Origin: JAOUJD01 sp964353935
Lineage (GTDB): Bacteria > Pseudomonadota > Gammaproteobacteria > Burkholderiales > Burkholderiaceae_F
Direction of reading: 5' to 3'
Length of the DNA stretch: 23,024 nucleotides
Assembly (NCBI GenBank): GCA_964353935.1
Contig: CAYGXL010000026.1
Coordinates: 1 to 23,024 of the forward strand
Under the pieces are notes generated by a model, which made no database searches, was not told the DNA's origin, and saw nothing but the letters and a program-made list of their open reading frames with translations. How positions within the stretch are numbered: the first letter of the stretch is position 1; each line of letters begins with the position of its first letter. Both the position numbers and the translations under genes were made by a program. Of this stretch, positions 14,323-21,580 are shown one piece after another.

Positions 14323-15756
14323 CTACAGCAGCGGACTGACGAGCCGCGCGAGGTTCTGGGCCAGTTCCTGCGCGAAGGGCCGGCGGCGCCACGCGTCGAG
14401 CGTGATGCGGCGCGCGCCCTGCATGTAGCGCTCCTCGAGCGCCGCCAGTTGCGCCGCGATCCGCCGGTCGAAGAAGAGCGCCACCACTTCCTCGTTCAGT
14501 TCGAATGAGCGCATGTCCATGTTGCAGGTGCCGATCCACGCGACCTGCCCGTCGATCGACACGGACTTGGTGTGCAGGAAGGCCTCGGTGTACGCGTGGA
14601 TCCGGACGCCGGCCGCGAGCAGCTCCTCGTAGTACGAACGCTGCGCATTTCCCACCAGGAACTGGTCCATGTGGTCGTCGACGATGAGGTGCACCTCGGC
14701 CCCGCGCAGCACCGCGGTCTCGAGCGCGTTCTGGAACGACTGGCCCGGGATGAAGTACGGGGTCGTCACGACGACGCGCCTGGTCGCCAGGTGAATCAGG
14801 TTCACGACCATGCGCTGCGCCGGCTGGATCGACGACGACGGGCCGTTCGGCAGCACCTGCGCCGGCACGTTGCCGGCCGCCCGCGGCACCGGGAAACAGT
14901 CGTCGCCGACGTATTCAGCCGTTTCGACATACCAGTCCGACGCGAACACCGCCTGCAACTGCAGCGCGGACGGCCCTTCGATGCGCACCATCAGTTCGCT
15001 GTTCGTCAGGCCCGGCCTGAAGTCCGCGGCGATCATGTTCTGCGAGCCGGTGTAGCCGACGCGTCCGTCGACGACTGCCAGCTTGCGATGGTTGCGCAGG
15101 TCGAAGCGCGCCGCCTTGCGTCCCACGCGGACCGGCAGCGCGATGCGGACATCGACGCCGAGCGCGCGCAGCTGCGGCACGAGCACGGGCAGTCGCGGGC
15201 GCGAGCCGAACGCGTCGACGAGCACGCGGCACCTGACTCCGCGCGCTGCCGCGCGGCCCAGCGCCTCGATCACCGGAGCCGTTCGCTCGTCGCTGGCAAA
15301 GATGTAGAAGCACAGGTGGACGCTGCCCTGCGCCGTGTCGATGTCGGCGGCGATGCGCGCCAGCGTTCCCGAGTAATCGGTCAGCAGCTCGACCGCATTG
15401 CCGCCGAAGTTGGGAAGCAGGCCGAGGTCGGTCGCGAGCTGCACGCTCGGCGCGTACTGCGGAGTCACCGCGGGCGGCGCGAGCAGCGGCAGCGCGCGCA
15501 TCTTCTGCCGGATCGGCTCGATGGCGTGCATGAACCGCCGGAATCGCTCGGTGCGCCAGCGCGGAACCCGCGGCCGGCCGATGAGCAGGTACAGGACCAG
15601 CCCGAGCCACGGCAGGAAGAAGATGAAGAGCAGCCAGCCCTTCGCGGCCTCCGGCGAGCGCCGCGTCGGCACGATCGGCAGCATCGCCAGGCGGATTGCC
15701 CAGTCGCTGACGACGAACACGGTCGCCCAGAAGCCGGTGGTCTCGAGGTCGGTCAT
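14323..15756 (-). CDS. cls: cardiolipin synthase (phospholipase D family)
   Basis: The 477-aa protein starts with two transmembrane helices (about 10-30 and 40-60, the latter ending in the charged GRPRVPRWR), the usual N-terminal anchor of bacterial ClsA-type enzymes. Two HKD motifs follow: His223-x-Lys225-x4-Asp230 (NHRKLAVVDG, then GSQN) and His395-x-Lys397-x4-Asp402 (LHTKSVSIDG, then GTCNMD). Both are complete. The enzyme joins two phosphatidylglycerol molecules to make cardiolipin and glycerol at the inner membrane. The length is typical (E. coli ClsA is 486 aa). The ATG at 15756 has no evident ribosome-binding site, so the exact start is uncertain. The gene lies 52 nt after gltL, with a small stem-loop in the gap, and could be transcribed by read-through from the importer genes. 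Confidence 0.93.
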   Translation of the reverse strand: MTDLETTGFWATVFVVSDWAIRLAMLPIVPTRRSPEAAKGWLLFIFFLPWLGLVLYLLIGRPRVPRWRTERFRRFMHAIEPIRQKMRALPLLAPPAVTPQYAPSVQLATDLGLLPNFGGNAVELLTDYSGTLARIAADIDTAQGSVHLCFYIFASDERTAPVIEALGRAAARGVRCRVLVDAFGSRPRLPVLVPQLRALGVDVRIALPVRVGRKAARFDLRNHRKLAVVDGRVGYTGSQNMIAADFRPGLTNSELMVRIEGPSALQLQAVFASDWYVETAEYVGDDCFPVPRAAGNVPAQVLPNGPSSSIQPAQRMVVNLIHLATRRVVVTTPYFIPGQSFQNALETAVLRGAEVHLIVDDHMDQFLVGNAQRSYYEELLAAGVRIHAYTEAFLHTKSVSIDGQVAWIGTCNMDMRSFELNEEVVALFFDRRIAAQLAALEERYMQGARRITLDAWRRRPFAQELAQNLARLVSPLL

Positions 15757-15788
15757 TCGGGCGCTGGCGGGAGCAGCGGCGGCAAGGC

Positions 15789-15803
15789 CGGCGCCCCGCG
15801 CCG
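15789..15803 (-). other. small GC stem-loop between gltL and cls
   Basis: CGGCGC (15789-15794) pairs with GCGCCG (15798-15803) around a CCC loop. No T-run follows on the minus strand, so it is more likely an mRNA 3'-end or intercistronic structure than an efficient terminator. Confidence 0.4.
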
Positions 15804-15808
15804 ATGCC

Positions 15809-16543
15809 TCAGTGGTGCAGGATCTTGGACAGGAAGAGCTGCGCGCGTTCCGAGCGGGGCTTGCCGAAGAACTCGGCCTTGGTCGCGTCCTCGACGATCT
15901 CGCCCTGGTCCATGAAGACCACGCGGTGCGCCACCTTGTGCGCGAAGCCCATCTCGTGGGTCACGACCATCATGGTCATGCCTTCCTTCGCAAGCTGCAC
16001 CATGACGTCCAGCACCTCGTTGATCATCTCGGGATCGAGTGCCGAGGTGGGCTCGTCGAACAGCATGCAGATCGGGTCCATCGACAGCGCGCGCGCGATC
16101 GCCACGCGCTGCTGCTGGCCACCCGACAACTGGCCGGGAAACTTTTCCGCCTGCGAATTCAGCCCGACGCGATCGAGCAGCTTCATGCCGCGCTCGTTCG
16201 CCTCGTCCCGGCTGCGGCCCAGCACCTTGACCTGCGCGAGCGTCAGGTTCTCGGTGATCGTCAGGTGCGGGAAGAGCTCGAAGTGCTGGAACACCATGCC
16301 GACGCGCGAACGCAGCTTCGGCAGGTCGGTCTTCGGATCGCCCACCGAGATGCCGTCGACGTGCACGACGCCTTCCTGGAAGGGCTCGAGCGCGTTGACG
16401 CACTTGATCAGCGTCGACTTGCCGGAGCCGGACGGGCCGCACACGACCACGACCTCGCCCTTCTCGACCTTCGTGGAGCAGTTGGACAGGACCTTGAAGG
16501 TTCCGTACCACTTCGAGACGCCTTTCATCTCGATCATTGCCAT
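15809..16543 (-). CDS. gltL: glutamate/aspartate ABC importer, ATP-binding subunit
   Basis: The 244-aa protein is a polar-amino-acid-type ABC ATPase. The aromatic A-loop Tyr lies in SKWYG (residue 13). Walker A is GPSGSGKST at 36-44, the Q-loop lies in VFQHFELFPH, the signature LSGGQ at 139-143, Walker B ICMLFDE at 158-164 and the switch histidine in VVTHEM. It powers the GltJK permease from the cytoplasmic face. It is the fourth gene of the gltIJKL cluster, 15 nt after gltK, with AGGGAG overlapping the gltK stop as the likely ribosome-binding site. The second codon pair (ATG GCA ATG) gives an alternative start 6 nt later. GlnQ-type glutamine specificity cannot be excluded from the ATPase alone; the permease and binding proteins point to glutamate/aspartate. 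Confidence 0.95.
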   Translation of the reverse strand: MAMIEMKGVSKWYGTFKVLSNCSTKVEKGEVVVVCGPSGSGKSTLIKCVNALEPFQEGVVHVDGISVGDPKTDLPKLRSRVGMVFQHFELFPHLTITENLTLAQVKVLGRSRDEANERGMKLLDRVGLNSQAEKFPGQLSGGQQQRVAIARALSMDPICMLFDEPTSALDPEMINEVLDVMVQLAKEGMTMMVVTHEMGFAHKVAHRVVFMDQGEIVEDATKAEFFGKPRSERAQLFLSKILHH

Positions 16544-16558
16544 CGCGTTGCCGGCTCC

Positions 16559-17242
16559 CTAGCGAATCACTGCGATCTTCCTCTGCAGCTGCTTCACCAT
16601 GAAGGACAGCGTGTAGCAGAGCACGAAATAGACGATCGCGACAAAGAGGTACATCTCGACGAGGCGCGAGTCGCGCTGCGCGATCTTCGAGGCGGCGCCC
16701 ACGAAGTCCGTCGCCGAGATCACGTACACGAGCGAGGTGTCCTGGAACAGGATGATGGTCTGCGTCAGCAGCACCGGCAGCATGTTGCGGAACGCCTGCG
16801 GCAGGATCACGAGCCGCATCGACTGGCCGTACGTCAGCCCGAGCGCATAGGCCGAGTACACCTGCCCGCGCGGGATCGACTGGATGCCCGCGCGCATGAT
16901 CTCGCAGAAGTAGGCCGCCTCGAACAGGATGAAGGTGATCATCGCGGTGCGCTCCGCGCCGACCTGCGGCGGCCGCTCGGCGCCGGTGATGCCCTGCAGG
17001 ATCAGGGGCACCAGGAAGAAGAACCAGAAGATCACCAGCACCAGCGGGATCGACCGCATCAGGTTCACGTAGCCCGCGGCGGTGTTCGAGAGCCACCTGA
17101 TCGACGACAGCCGGGCCAGCGCGAGCAGCGTGCCGAAGAACAGGCCGCCGATCGCCGAAGTGGCGGTGAGCTGCAGCGTGTACTGCATGCCCTTCCAGAG
17201 GTAGGGCAGCGAATGGGTGATGACGGAAAAGTCGAAGTTCAC
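16559..17242 (-). CDS. gltK: glutamate/aspartate ABC importer, permease GltK
   Basis: The 227-aa inner-membrane protein has the His/Glu/Gln/Arg/opine permease layout: a periplasmic N-terminus, about five membrane spans, and an EAA-like loop in the second half (YALGLTYGQSMRLVILPQAFRNMLP) that docks with the ATPase GltL. The LTATSAIGGLFFGTLLALARLS segment is the first span. GltK pairs with GltJ to form the channel. It starts with GTG at 17242, sharing GTGA with the gltJ stop, so translation of the two permeases is coupled. The start has no independent ribosome-binding site of note beyond the end of gltJ. The stop TAG overlaps the ribosome-binding site of gltL. Confidence 0.94.
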   Translation of the reverse strand: MNFDFSVITHSLPYLWKGMQYTLQLTATSAIGGLFFGTLLALARLSSIRWLSNTAAGYVNLMRSIPLVLVIFWFFFLVPLILQGITGAERPPQVGAERTAMITFILFEAAYFCEIMRAGIQSIPRGQVYSAYALGLTYGQSMRLVILPQAFRNMLPVLLTQTIILFQDTSLVYVISATDFVGAASKIAQRDSRLVEMYLFVAIVYFVLCYTLSFMVKQLQRKIAVIR

Positions 17243-17976
17243 TTGCCGCCGCCGATGTAGCCGGGCACCGCCAGGCGGCGCTCGACGTAGGCCATCACCC
17301 GGTTGGCCGTCATCGCGATCACGATGTAGATCAGCGTGGCGGCGGTGAACGCCTCGAAGAAGTTGAACGTGTACTCGCCCATCTCGCGCGAGCGGAAGGT
17401 CAGCTCAGCCAGGCCGATCGTGAGCGCGATCGACGAGTTCTTGATCAGGTTCATCGTCTCGCTGGTCAGCGGCGGGATGATGATCCGGAAGGCCATCGGC
17501 AGCAGGACGTGGCGGTAGACCTGCACCTGCGTGAGCCCGACCGCGAGGCCGGCGTTGCGCTGGCCGCGCGACAGCGACTGGATGCCCGCGCGCACCTGCT
17601 CGGCGATCCGCGCCGACGTGAACAGGCCGAGGCACAGGACCGCGGCGAGGAATTGCGCGTGGGCGGGTTCCGCCTCGATCATCCAGCGCTTGAGCGGCGG
17701 GATGAACTCCGGGATCACGAAGTACCAGAGGAACATCTGCACCAGCAGCGGGATGTTCCGGAAGAGCTCGACCCAGGCATTGCCCAGCCGGACCATCCAG
17801 GGCCTGTCGGTGGTGCGGATCGTGCCGATCAGCGCACCCACCGTCATCGCGATGACCCAGGCGATGGCCGAAACCGCCAGCGTCCACACCAGGCCGGCCG
17901 CGATCCACTGCCAGTAGAACGCGTCGCCGTCGGGCGTCTGCTGGAAGAAGACGCCCCAGTTCCAGTTGTATTTCAC
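17239..17976 (-). CDS. gltJ: glutamate/aspartate ABC importer, permease GltJ
   Basis: The 245-aa inner-membrane permease (E. coli GltJ is 246) starts KYNWNWGVFFQQTPDG, a hallmark of GltJ N-termini. Five or so membrane spans follow, with the FRNIPLLVQMFLWYFVIPE motif and the EAA loop NAGLAVGLTQVQVYRHVLLP. I chose GTG at 17976: GGGGGAA lies 8 nt upstream and the protein then starts where GltJ homologues do. The longer open frame to 18045 would begin with TTG inside the T-tract of the upstream hairpin. It lies 142 nt after gltI, separated by a terminator-like hairpin, and overlaps gltK by 4 nt. Confidence 0.93.
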   Translation of the reverse strand: MKYNWNWGVFFQQTPDGDAFYWQWIAAGLVWTLAVSAIAWVIAMTVGALIGTIRTTDRPWMVRLGNAWVELFRNIPLLVQMFLWYFVIPEFIPPLKRWMIEAEPAHAQFLAAVLCLGLFTSARIAEQVRAGIQSLSRGQRNAGLAVGLTQVQVYRHVLLPMAFRIIIPPLTSETMNLIKNSSIALTIGLAELTFRSREMGEYTFNFFEAFTAATLIYIVIAMTANRVMAYVERRLAVPGYIGGGK

Positions 17977-18036
17977 AGTGTCCGTTCCCCCGGGCGCTGA
18001 GGCCGACCCGGGCTCCCCCGGGGCGAAGCTTGCCGG

Positions 18037-18075
18037 AAAAATCAAAGGGCCGGAAGCGCATAGCGCCTCCGGCCC
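18037..18075 (-). terminator. intrinsic terminator/attenuator between gltI and gltJ
   Basis: On the minus strand GGGCCGGAGGCGC pairs with GCGCTTCCGGCCC (13 pairs, one G-U) around a TAT loop, and TTTGATTTTTC follows directly. It lies after gltI and before gltJ, so it can end most transcripts after the binding protein and let a fraction continue into the permease and ATPase genes. Confidence 0.85.
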
Positions 18076-18087
18076 TCGAATTTCCTG

Positions 18088-18108
18088 CTGCCCACTGGAA
18101 GCGGGCAG
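18088..18108 (-). other. second stem-loop just after gltI
   Basis: CTGCCC (18088-18093) and GGGCAG (18103-18108) can pair around a 9-nt loop, 10 nt after the gltI stop. It lacks a T-tract and may protect the 3' end of the gltI mRNA. Confidence 0.45.
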
Positions 18109-18118
18109 TCCGGCGGTG

Positions 18119-19015
18119 CTACTGGACGCCCTTGTCGTTCGGGTTGGCGAACGCCTCCTTGATCGCGGGTGTCATCGCGAAGTTGAGGTTGACGTTGCGC
18201 GGCGGGATCGGGCTCATGAACCACTTCGCGTAGATGTTGTTGATCTCGCCCGACTTGAACACGGCCGCGACGGAACGGTCGACCAGCGCCTTGAACTGCG
18301 GATCGTCCCGGCGCAGCATCATCGAGTACGGCTCGGTGCGCAGCGACTCGGGCAGGATCATGAAGTCGCCGGGGTTCGGCTGGTTCGCGATCTGGCCAGC
18401 GAGCAGGATGTCGTCCATGATGAACGCCTGCGCGCGGTCCGTCGCCAGCAGCTGCATCGACTCGGCGTGGTCCTTCGCCTGCAGTTCCTTGAAGTCGATG
18501 CCCCTGGCCTTCTCGTAGGCGCGCAGCAGCGGGATGGACGTCGTGCCCGACGTCGATGCGACCGCCTTGCCGTTGAGGTCGGCGAACGTCTTGATGCCCG
18601 AGCTCCTCTTCACCGCGGCCGAGACGTTGATCACGAAGTAGGTCGGGCCGAAGGCCACCTGCTTCTGCCGCTCCACGGAGTTGGTGGTCGAGCCGCACTC
18701 CATGTCGATGGTGCCGTTCTGCAGCAGCGGGATACGGTTCGCGGACGTCACCGGCTGGTACGCGACCTTCAGGTTCGGCATCTTCAGCTCGGCCTTGACC
18801 GCGTCGACGATCTTCGCGCACAGGTCCATCGCGTAGCCGACGGGCTGCTGCTTGTCGTCGAGGTACGAGAACGGAATCGACGACTCGCGGTGGCCGACCG
18901 TGATCGTCCCGGTGTCCTTGATCTTCTTCAGCGTGCCGGTGAGTTCCTGGGCGTACGCGCCCGTTGCCACCAGGCCCGCGCCAGCCACTGCCAGCAACAG
19001 GCGGGAAAGTTTCAT
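18119..19015 (-). CDS. gltI: glutamate/aspartate ABC importer, periplasmic binding protein GltI
   Basis: The 298-aa protein (E. coli GltI is 302) has a signal peptide, MKLSRLLLAVAGAGLVATGA, probably cut after AYA at residue 22. The mature protein is a family 3 solute-binding protein: TGTITVGHRESSIPFSYLD, PVGYAMDLCAKIVDAVK, PVTSANRIPLLQNGTIDMECGSTTNS (the ligand-binding arginine lies here) and the later NDKGVQ end. It captures glutamate or aspartate in the periplasm and hands it to GltJK. The ATG at 19015 is preceded by GAGGAGA with about 6 nt spacing, a strong ribosome-binding site. It is the first gene of gltIJKL and is followed by a hairpin that probably keeps its level above that of the membrane subunits. 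Confidence 0.95.
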   Translation of the reverse strand: MKLSRLLLAVAGAGLVATGAYAQELTGTLKKIKDTGTITVGHRESSIPFSYLDDKQQPVGYAMDLCAKIVDAVKAELKMPNLKVAYQPVTSANRIPLLQNGTIDMECGSTTNSVERQKQVAFGPTYFVINVSAAVKRSSGIKTFADLNGKAVASTSGTTSIPLLRAYEKARGIDFKELQAKDHAESMQLLATDRAQAFIMDDILLAGQIANQPNPGDFMILPESLRTEPYSMMLRRDDPQFKALVDRSVAAVFKSGEINNIYAKWFMSPIPPRNVNLNFAMTPAIKEAFANPNDKGVQ

Positions 19016-19038
19016 CGAAGTCTCCTCGAAAAGGCCGA

Positions 19039-19050
19039 TGAGTCTACTCA
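19039..19050 (-). promoter_or_regulatory. gltI -10 (TAGACT) overlapped by a 12-bp dyad
   Basis: TGAGTCTACTCA is a 5-bp inverted repeat with a 2-bp centre. Its minus-strand reading contains TAGACT (19046 to 19041), a plausible -10 about 26 nt before the gltI ATG. A dyad over the -10 could be a repressor site, but it is short and no -35 is clear. Confidence 0.35.
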
Positions 19051-19090
19051 GAAAACGCCGCTCGGTGGGGCGGGTTGACCTGACCCGAGG

Positions 19091-19106
19091 AAACCCGGAC
19101 CCCGGG
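19091..19106 (-). terminator. weak terminator-like hairpin after the ABC exporter gene
   Basis: CCCGG (19094-19098) and CCGGG (19102-19106) pair around a 3-nt loop, and on the minus strand TTT follows. It lies 38 nt after the exporter stop and upstream of the gltI promoter. Confidence 0.4.
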
Positions 19107-19143
19107 ATGCGCGCCCTCCCGCCCGCTGGACCGGCGCCATGCG

Positions 19144-20967
19144 TCAGGCGGCGAGGACGGCTTCCGCCTTGGCCTGCTCGCGGCTCTGGATCTCCCACAT
19201 CGCCGCATAGGCGCCTCGGTGTGCGAGCAGTTCCGCGTGCGTCCCGCGCTCGACGATCCGGCCGTGGTCCATCACGAGGATCTGGTCCGCGTGCACGACG
19301 GTGGACAGGCGGTGGGCGATCACCAGCGTCGTGCGGCTGCGCGAGATGCCTTCCAGTTCCTGCTGGATCACCCGTTCGGTGCGCGAATCCAGCGCCGATG
19401 TCGCTTCGTCGAACACGAGGATGGCCGGCTGCTTCAGCAGCGTCCGGGCGATCGCGACCCGCTGCTTCTCTCCGCCCGAGAGCTTGAGGCCGCGCTCTCC
19501 CACCATCGTGCGGTATCCGTCCGGCAGCGACTCGATGAAGTCGTGGATGTGCGCGGCGCGCGCCGCCGCCACGACGTCTCCGCGCGACGCGCCGGGGCGA
19601 CCGTAGGCGATGTTGTATTCGATCGTGTCGTTGAAGAGCACCGTATCCTGCGGAACGATGCCGATCGCGGCGCGCAGGCTCGCCTGCGTCACCGCCCGCA
19701 CGTCCTGGCCATCGATCAGCACGCGGCCCGCACCGGCGTCGTAGAAGCGGAACAGCAGCCGCGCGAGGGTCGACTTGCCCGATCCCGTCGCGCCGACCAC
19801 CGCGGTCGTGGTGCCCGCGGGCACCACGAAGCTGAGCCCGTGCAGGACCTGGCGCCGCGCGTCGTACGCGAAGTCGACGCCCTCGAAACGGATCTCGGCG
19901 CCGCCGACGGCAAGCGGCACGGCGCCGGGCGCATCGGCGATCTCGCGGTTCTGCTCGAGCAGCGAGAACATGCGGTCCATGTCGATCAGGCTCTGCTTGA
20001 TCTCGCGGTAGATCACGCCGAGGAAGTTGAGCGGGATGTACAGCTGGATCATGAAGGCGTTGACCAGCACCAGGTCGCCGATCGTCATCCGCCCCTCGAC
20101 CACGCCGAGCGCCGCACGCCAGAGGATCAGCGTCAGCGCGACGGCGATGATGGTCTGCTGGCCGGCATTCAGGACGTTCAGCGACTGCTGCGACAGCACC
20201 GCCGTGTGCTGGCTGTCGGCCAGCGTCTCGTCGTAGCGCCGCGCCTCGTAGTCCTCATTGCCGAAGTACTTCACGGTCTCGAAGTTGAGCAGCGAGTCCA
20301 CCGCGCGCGACTGCGCCTTGCTCTCCAGCTCGTTCCAGCGCCGCCGCACCGTCGTGCGCCAGTTCGTGACCGCCACGGTGAAGCCGATGTAGATGAAGAG
20401 GCTGACACCGACGATCCCGGCGAACCAGATCTCGTATTGCCAGACGAGGAAGCCGACCACCAGCGTGATCTCTATCAGTGTCGGCAGGATCGAATACAGC
20501 GTGAAGCTGATCAGCGACGAGATGCCGCGGATGCCCTGGTCGATCTCGCGCGTCACCGCGCCGGTCCGTCGATCGAGGTGGTAGCGCAGCGACAGGGAGT
20601 GCAGGTGCCGGAACGTCTTCAGCGCCAGCGTCCGCATCGCGGCCTGGGTGACGTTCACGAAGAAGAACTCGCGCAGTTCGGTGAACAGCGACGTCGACAG
20701 CCGCAGCAGGCCGTAGGCGACGACGAGGGCGACCGGAACCAGCAGCACGCCGGTTGCCGCCTGCTGCGCGGGCGACAAGCCGTCCACGAGTTCCTTCAGG
20801 AGGATCGGCACCGAGACCGTGGCGAGCTTGGCCGCGACCAGGCACGCCAGCGCGAAGATCACGCGTCCCTTGTGGGCCCACAGGTAGGGCAGCAGCGCGC
20901 GCAGCGCCTGCCAGTCGTTGCGGCGTCCGCTCGGCGGCAGGGCTTCCCTGGGTGGCGACCAGCGCAT
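19144..20967 (-). CDS. Atm1-type ABC exporter (membrane + ATPase half-transporter)
   Basis: The 607-aa half-transporter has six predicted membrane spans in residues about 35-320 and a C-terminal ATPase: Walker A GATGSGKST (392-400), Q-loop IVPQDTVLFNDTI, signature LSGGE (496-500), Walker B ILVFDE (516-521) and the switch histidine in IAHRLS. NFETVKYFGNEDYE (228-241) and LNAGQQTII (266-274) are typical of the Atm1/ABCB7/HMT1 group, which exports glutathione-linked or sulfur-containing compounds and helps with heavy-metal tolerance or Fe-S maturation. It should act as a homodimer in the inner membrane. The ATG at 20967 has GAAGGG about 4-9 nt upstream and overlaps, as TGATG, the stop of a 17-codon ORF. 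The N-terminus (WQALRALLPYLWAHKGRV) matches family starts. Confidence 0.92.
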   Translation of the reverse strand: MRWSPPREALPPSGRRNDWQALRALLPYLWAHKGRVIFALACLVAAKLATVSVPILLKELVDGLSPAQQAATGVLLVPVALVVAYGLLRLSTSLFTELREFFFVNVTQAAMRTLALKTFRHLHSLSLRYHLDRRTGAVTREIDQGIRGISSLISFTLYSILPTLIEITLVVGFLVWQYEIWFAGIVGVSLFIYIGFTVAVTNWRTTVRRRWNELESKAQSRAVDSLLNFETVKYFGNEDYEARRYDETLADSQHTAVLSQQSLNVLNAGQQTIIAVALTLILWRAALGVVEGRMTIGDLVLVNAFMIQLYIPLNFLGVIYREIKQSLIDMDRMFSLLEQNREIADAPGAVPLAVGGAEIRFEGVDFAYDARRQVLHGLSFVVPAGTTTAVVGATGSGKSTLARLLFRFYDAGAGRVLIDGQDVRAVTQASLRAAIGIVPQDTVLFNDTIEYNIAYGRPGASRGDVVAAARAAHIHDFIESLPDGYRTMVGERGLKLSGGEKQRVAIARTLLKQPAILVFDEATSALDSRTERVIQQELEGISRSRTTLVIAHRLSTVVHADQILVMDHGRIVERGTHAELLAHRGAYAAMWEIQSREQAKAEAVLAA

Positions 20968-21020
20968 CAGCCCTTCGCCCCCGGAACGCCCGTGCCGCCT
21001 GCGCCATGTACGCTCTGCAT
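20967..21020 (-). CDS. possible leaderless 17-codon upstream ORF of the ABC exporter
   Basis: An ATG at 21020 opens a frame encoding MQSVHGAGGTGVPGAKG and a TGA whose A is the first base of the exporter ATG (TGATG). A GATAAT -10 lies exactly 6 nt before this ATG, so a transcript would begin at the ATG itself. The peptide is Gly-rich and has no recognised motif. If translated, ribosomes would finish at the exporter start and could re-initiate there, helped by the GAAGGG inside the ORF. It could also be a chance frame in a 53-nt leader. Confidence 0.35.
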   Translation of the reverse strand: MQSVHGAGGTGVPGAKG

Positions 21021-21026
21021 CGACGC

Positions 21027-21032
21027 ATTATC
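21027..21032 (-). promoter_or_regulatory. ABC exporter promoter -10 (extended, TGGGATAAT)
   Basis: The complement reads GCTGGGATAATGCGTCGATG. The 14-bp block 21024-21037 is identical to the pyrC promoter block at 5949-5962, including the extended TG and the 6-nt gap to an ATG. The start of the exporter gene itself is 59 nt downstream of the hexamer. Confidence 0.6.
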
Positions 21033-21051
21033 CCAGCAGACCCGCGCCCCA

Positions 21052-21120
21052 ATGGCGTTCGAGAGCAAGGCCATCGTGATCACCGGCGCGAGCGACGGCA
21101 TAGGCGCCGGGCCGGCACGA
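21052..21120 (+). pseudogene. 5' remnant of a short-chain dehydrogenase/reductase (SDR) gene
   Basis: From the ATG at 21052 the frame reads MAFESKAIVITGASDGIGAG and then PAR. This is an almost perfect N-terminus of a classical SDR: the first beta strand and the TGxxxGIG nucleotide-binding motif. The expected next residues (AELARQLA and so on) give way to GPAR and then an unrelated Gln/Pro-rich frame. No catalytic YxxxK or other SDR segment follows; instead the ribosome-binding site and ATG of yciA come 32 nt later. I infer an internal or 3' deletion of a divergently transcribed SDR gene. The frame stays open into yciA in another phase, but that part looks like a shadow. Confidence 0.75.
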
Positions 21121-21151
21121 AGCCAGCAACAGCAACCGCACCGAGGACCCG

Positions 21152-21547
21152 ATGTCTCCCGACTTCCAGCTCCCCGCCGACCGCGTGGCCGTGCTTCGCA
21201 TGATGCCGATGCCCGCGGACGCCAACATCCACGGCGACGTCTTCGGCGGCTGGATCATGGCGCACGTCGACATCGCCGGCGCCGTGCCGGCAGCTCGCCG
21301 TGCCGGCGGACGCGTGGCGACGGTCGCCGTCACGTCGTTCGTGTTCAGGCAGCCGGTGTTCGTCGGCGACCTGGTGAGTTTCTACGCCGACATCGTGAAG
21401 ACCGGCACGACGTCGATCACCGTCGAGGTCGAGGTCTACGTGGAACGCAACCGCCTGCAGAAGGAAGTGGTGAAGGTGACCGAGGCCACCCTCGTCTACG
21501 TCGCCACCGACGACCAGCGCAAGCCGCGTCCATTGCCGTCAATGTGA
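21152..21547 (+). CDS. yciA: acyl-CoA thioesterase, YciA type (hotdog fold)
   Basis: YciA hydrolyses a wide range of acyl-CoAs to free acid and CoA in the cytoplasm. The 131-aa protein has the family core: RMMPMPADANIHGDVFGGW (about 16-34) and the hotdog helix with the likely catalytic Asp40 (IMAHVDIAGAV). The strands VATVAVTSFVFRQPVFVGDL and VSFYADIVKTGTTSITVEVE follow, and the end is TEATLVYVATDDQRKPRPLP. The ATG at 21152 has GAGGA about 6 nt upstream. It works as an oligomer in known members. It sits just after the SDR remnant with no clear promoter of its own, so it may be transcribed from the promoter left by the lost SDR gene. It converges with the amidase across a stem-loop. Confidence 0.93.
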   Translation: MSPDFQLPADRVAVLRMMPMPADANIHGDVFGGWIMAHVDIAGAVPAARRAGGRVATVAVTSFVFRQPVFVGDLVSFYADIVKTGTTSITVEVEVYVERNRLQKEVVKVTEATLVYVATDDQRKPRPLPSM

Positions 21548-21551
21548 CGCG

Positions 21552-21571
21552 TGGCGGCCAGGCGGCCGCCA
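21552..21571. terminator. GC stem-loop between convergent yciA and amidase
   Basis: TGGCGGCC (21552-21559) and GGCCGCCA (21564-21571) form a perfect 8-bp stem with an AGGC loop in the 33-nt gap between two convergent stops. It has no T-run on either strand, so it may be a weak shared terminator. Confidence 0.5.
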
Positions 21572-21580
21572 TCGCCGCGG

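Noticed and set aside
12197..14539. Upstream extension of the glycerate kinase frame into a 1210-codon fusion
   Set aside because: The extra part is an out-of-frame reading of the spermidine-synthase-like gene. The kinase starts at the ATG at 12196 right after that gene's stop.
17977..18045. Longer gltJ starting with TTG at 18045
   Set aside because: The start would fall in the T-tract of the terminator hairpin and add a Pro/Gly-rich segment absent from GltJ proteins.
20255..21052. A 265-codon minus-strand frame that includes the ATG inside GATAATG at 21028
   Set aside because: Past the exporter start it runs out of frame through the exporter gene and has shadow composition. The ATG lies inside the -10 element.
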